This document shows, one piece after another, positions 63,716 to 64,000 of a stretch of DNA of 64,000 nt. Source of the stretch: Ectobius pallidus (lineage: Eukaryota; Arthropoda; Insecta; Blattodea; Ectobiidae). A program made the translations under genes and the position numbers. The stretch covers positions 215,458,484-215,522,483 of the forward strand of contig CAXKWD010000001.1 in NCBI GenBank assembly GCA_964059195.1. The letters are read 5' to 3'. Numbering within the stretch: the first letter of the stretch is position 1; every line of letters starts with the position of its first letter. The notes under the pieces are model-generated. The model made no database searches, was not told the origin of the DNA, and saw nothing but the letters and a program-made list of their open reading frames with translations.

Positions 63716-64000
63716 AGATAACAGTAAAACAATAGGCAGTGTTGTCAAGATAATTGATTTTCATTTTTTTTTATAAATTCTTTCGAATACGTATATTACC
63801 ATAAAATAGGCACTAAATTGAGCATTACTCCGAAACAGGTCAACCGATTTTATCTATTATAAATAGACGTCTTCCCATGGACATTATAAATGCGTATACG
63901 AAGTTTCATAAATATACGATAAAGCGTATTTCAGTTATTGCGCCTTTAAAGTAGACATTAAATTGGGGTTTACTCCGGTACCGGTCAACAGATTAGGTTC
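63716..64000. other. no gene seen
   Basis: AT-rich; no exon of the methyltransferase was recognised upstream of 62937. Confidence 0.45.

Noticed and set aside
1..64000. Bacterial defence, phage or operon-type system
   Set aside because: Split exons, canonical introns and eukaryotic transposons show nuclear animal DNA; no prokaryotic genes seen.

Overview
The window is AT-rich nuclear DNA from an animal, almost certainly an arthropod and most likely a large-genome insect. It holds one host gene, read on the minus strand with small exons, canonical GT/AG introns and a dense load of nested transposable elements: mariner, pogo-like, hAT, PIF/Harbinger-like, Helitron, Penelope-like, non-LTR and tRNA-derived SINE copies. 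The insect assignment is an inference from the protein and the repeat mix. No species can be named from the sequence alone.

Host gene. Twenty exons between 62937 and 9153 form the C-terminal ~3,325 residues of a KMT2C/KMT2D-type histone H3K4 methyltransferase (trr in Drosophila). In order: Ser/Pro and poly-Gln segments (62.9-59.4 kb), one giant 5,950-base Gln/Ser/Pro-rich exon (58552-52603), conserved KMT2C/D linker blocks (51.6-33.1 kb), an acidic linker, an extended PHD split over 21.1-16.7 kb, FYRN and FYRC (16.8-15.2 kb), the GCARTE Win motif for WDR5 (13370-13393), the SET domain (13.2-10.45 kb) and post-SET (9245-9153). The 5' end (N-terminal PHD fingers, promoter) lies beyond 64 kb. 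All splice phases agree except the junction after the 28.2-kb exon.

Flank and introns. The 9 kb downstream of the stop codon, and the introns, hold almost only mobile elements. The main pattern is a set of Penelope-like retroelement (PLE) insertions in the form of head-to-head inverted dimers. Two 5'-truncated copies are joined 5'-to-5' with a short spacer. One arm alone carries an extra ~42-nt 3' tail with a CTTCACTGT-like motif, and the unit is flanked by a 12-13-bp direct repeat. Examples lie at 557-768, 827-1260, 3308-4213 and 6655-7243; a probable relative is at 21543-21709, and further copies lie at 17.7, 29.3 and 38.8-40.1 kb. A longer single copy (30768-31480) carries the GIY-YIG endonuclease end of the PLE protein. 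The termini of several copies can be drawn as a minimal hammerhead ribozyme with a tiny stem III and compensated stem I pairs.

Other elements include two hAT elements with matching termini and perfect 8-bp target duplications (26098-26726, 45255-46282) and a TTAA-flanked element with long terminal repeats (48674-49976). There is a Helitron with a SINE inside it (23485-24220), two internally deleted mariners (19671-20392, 59814-60489), and five TIR families that all end in TACCGTATT-like sequence. Two palindromes are repeatedly broken by later insertions (38.8-40.1 kb and 42.2-43.5 kb). No bacterial-type system, CRISPR array or rRNA is present.
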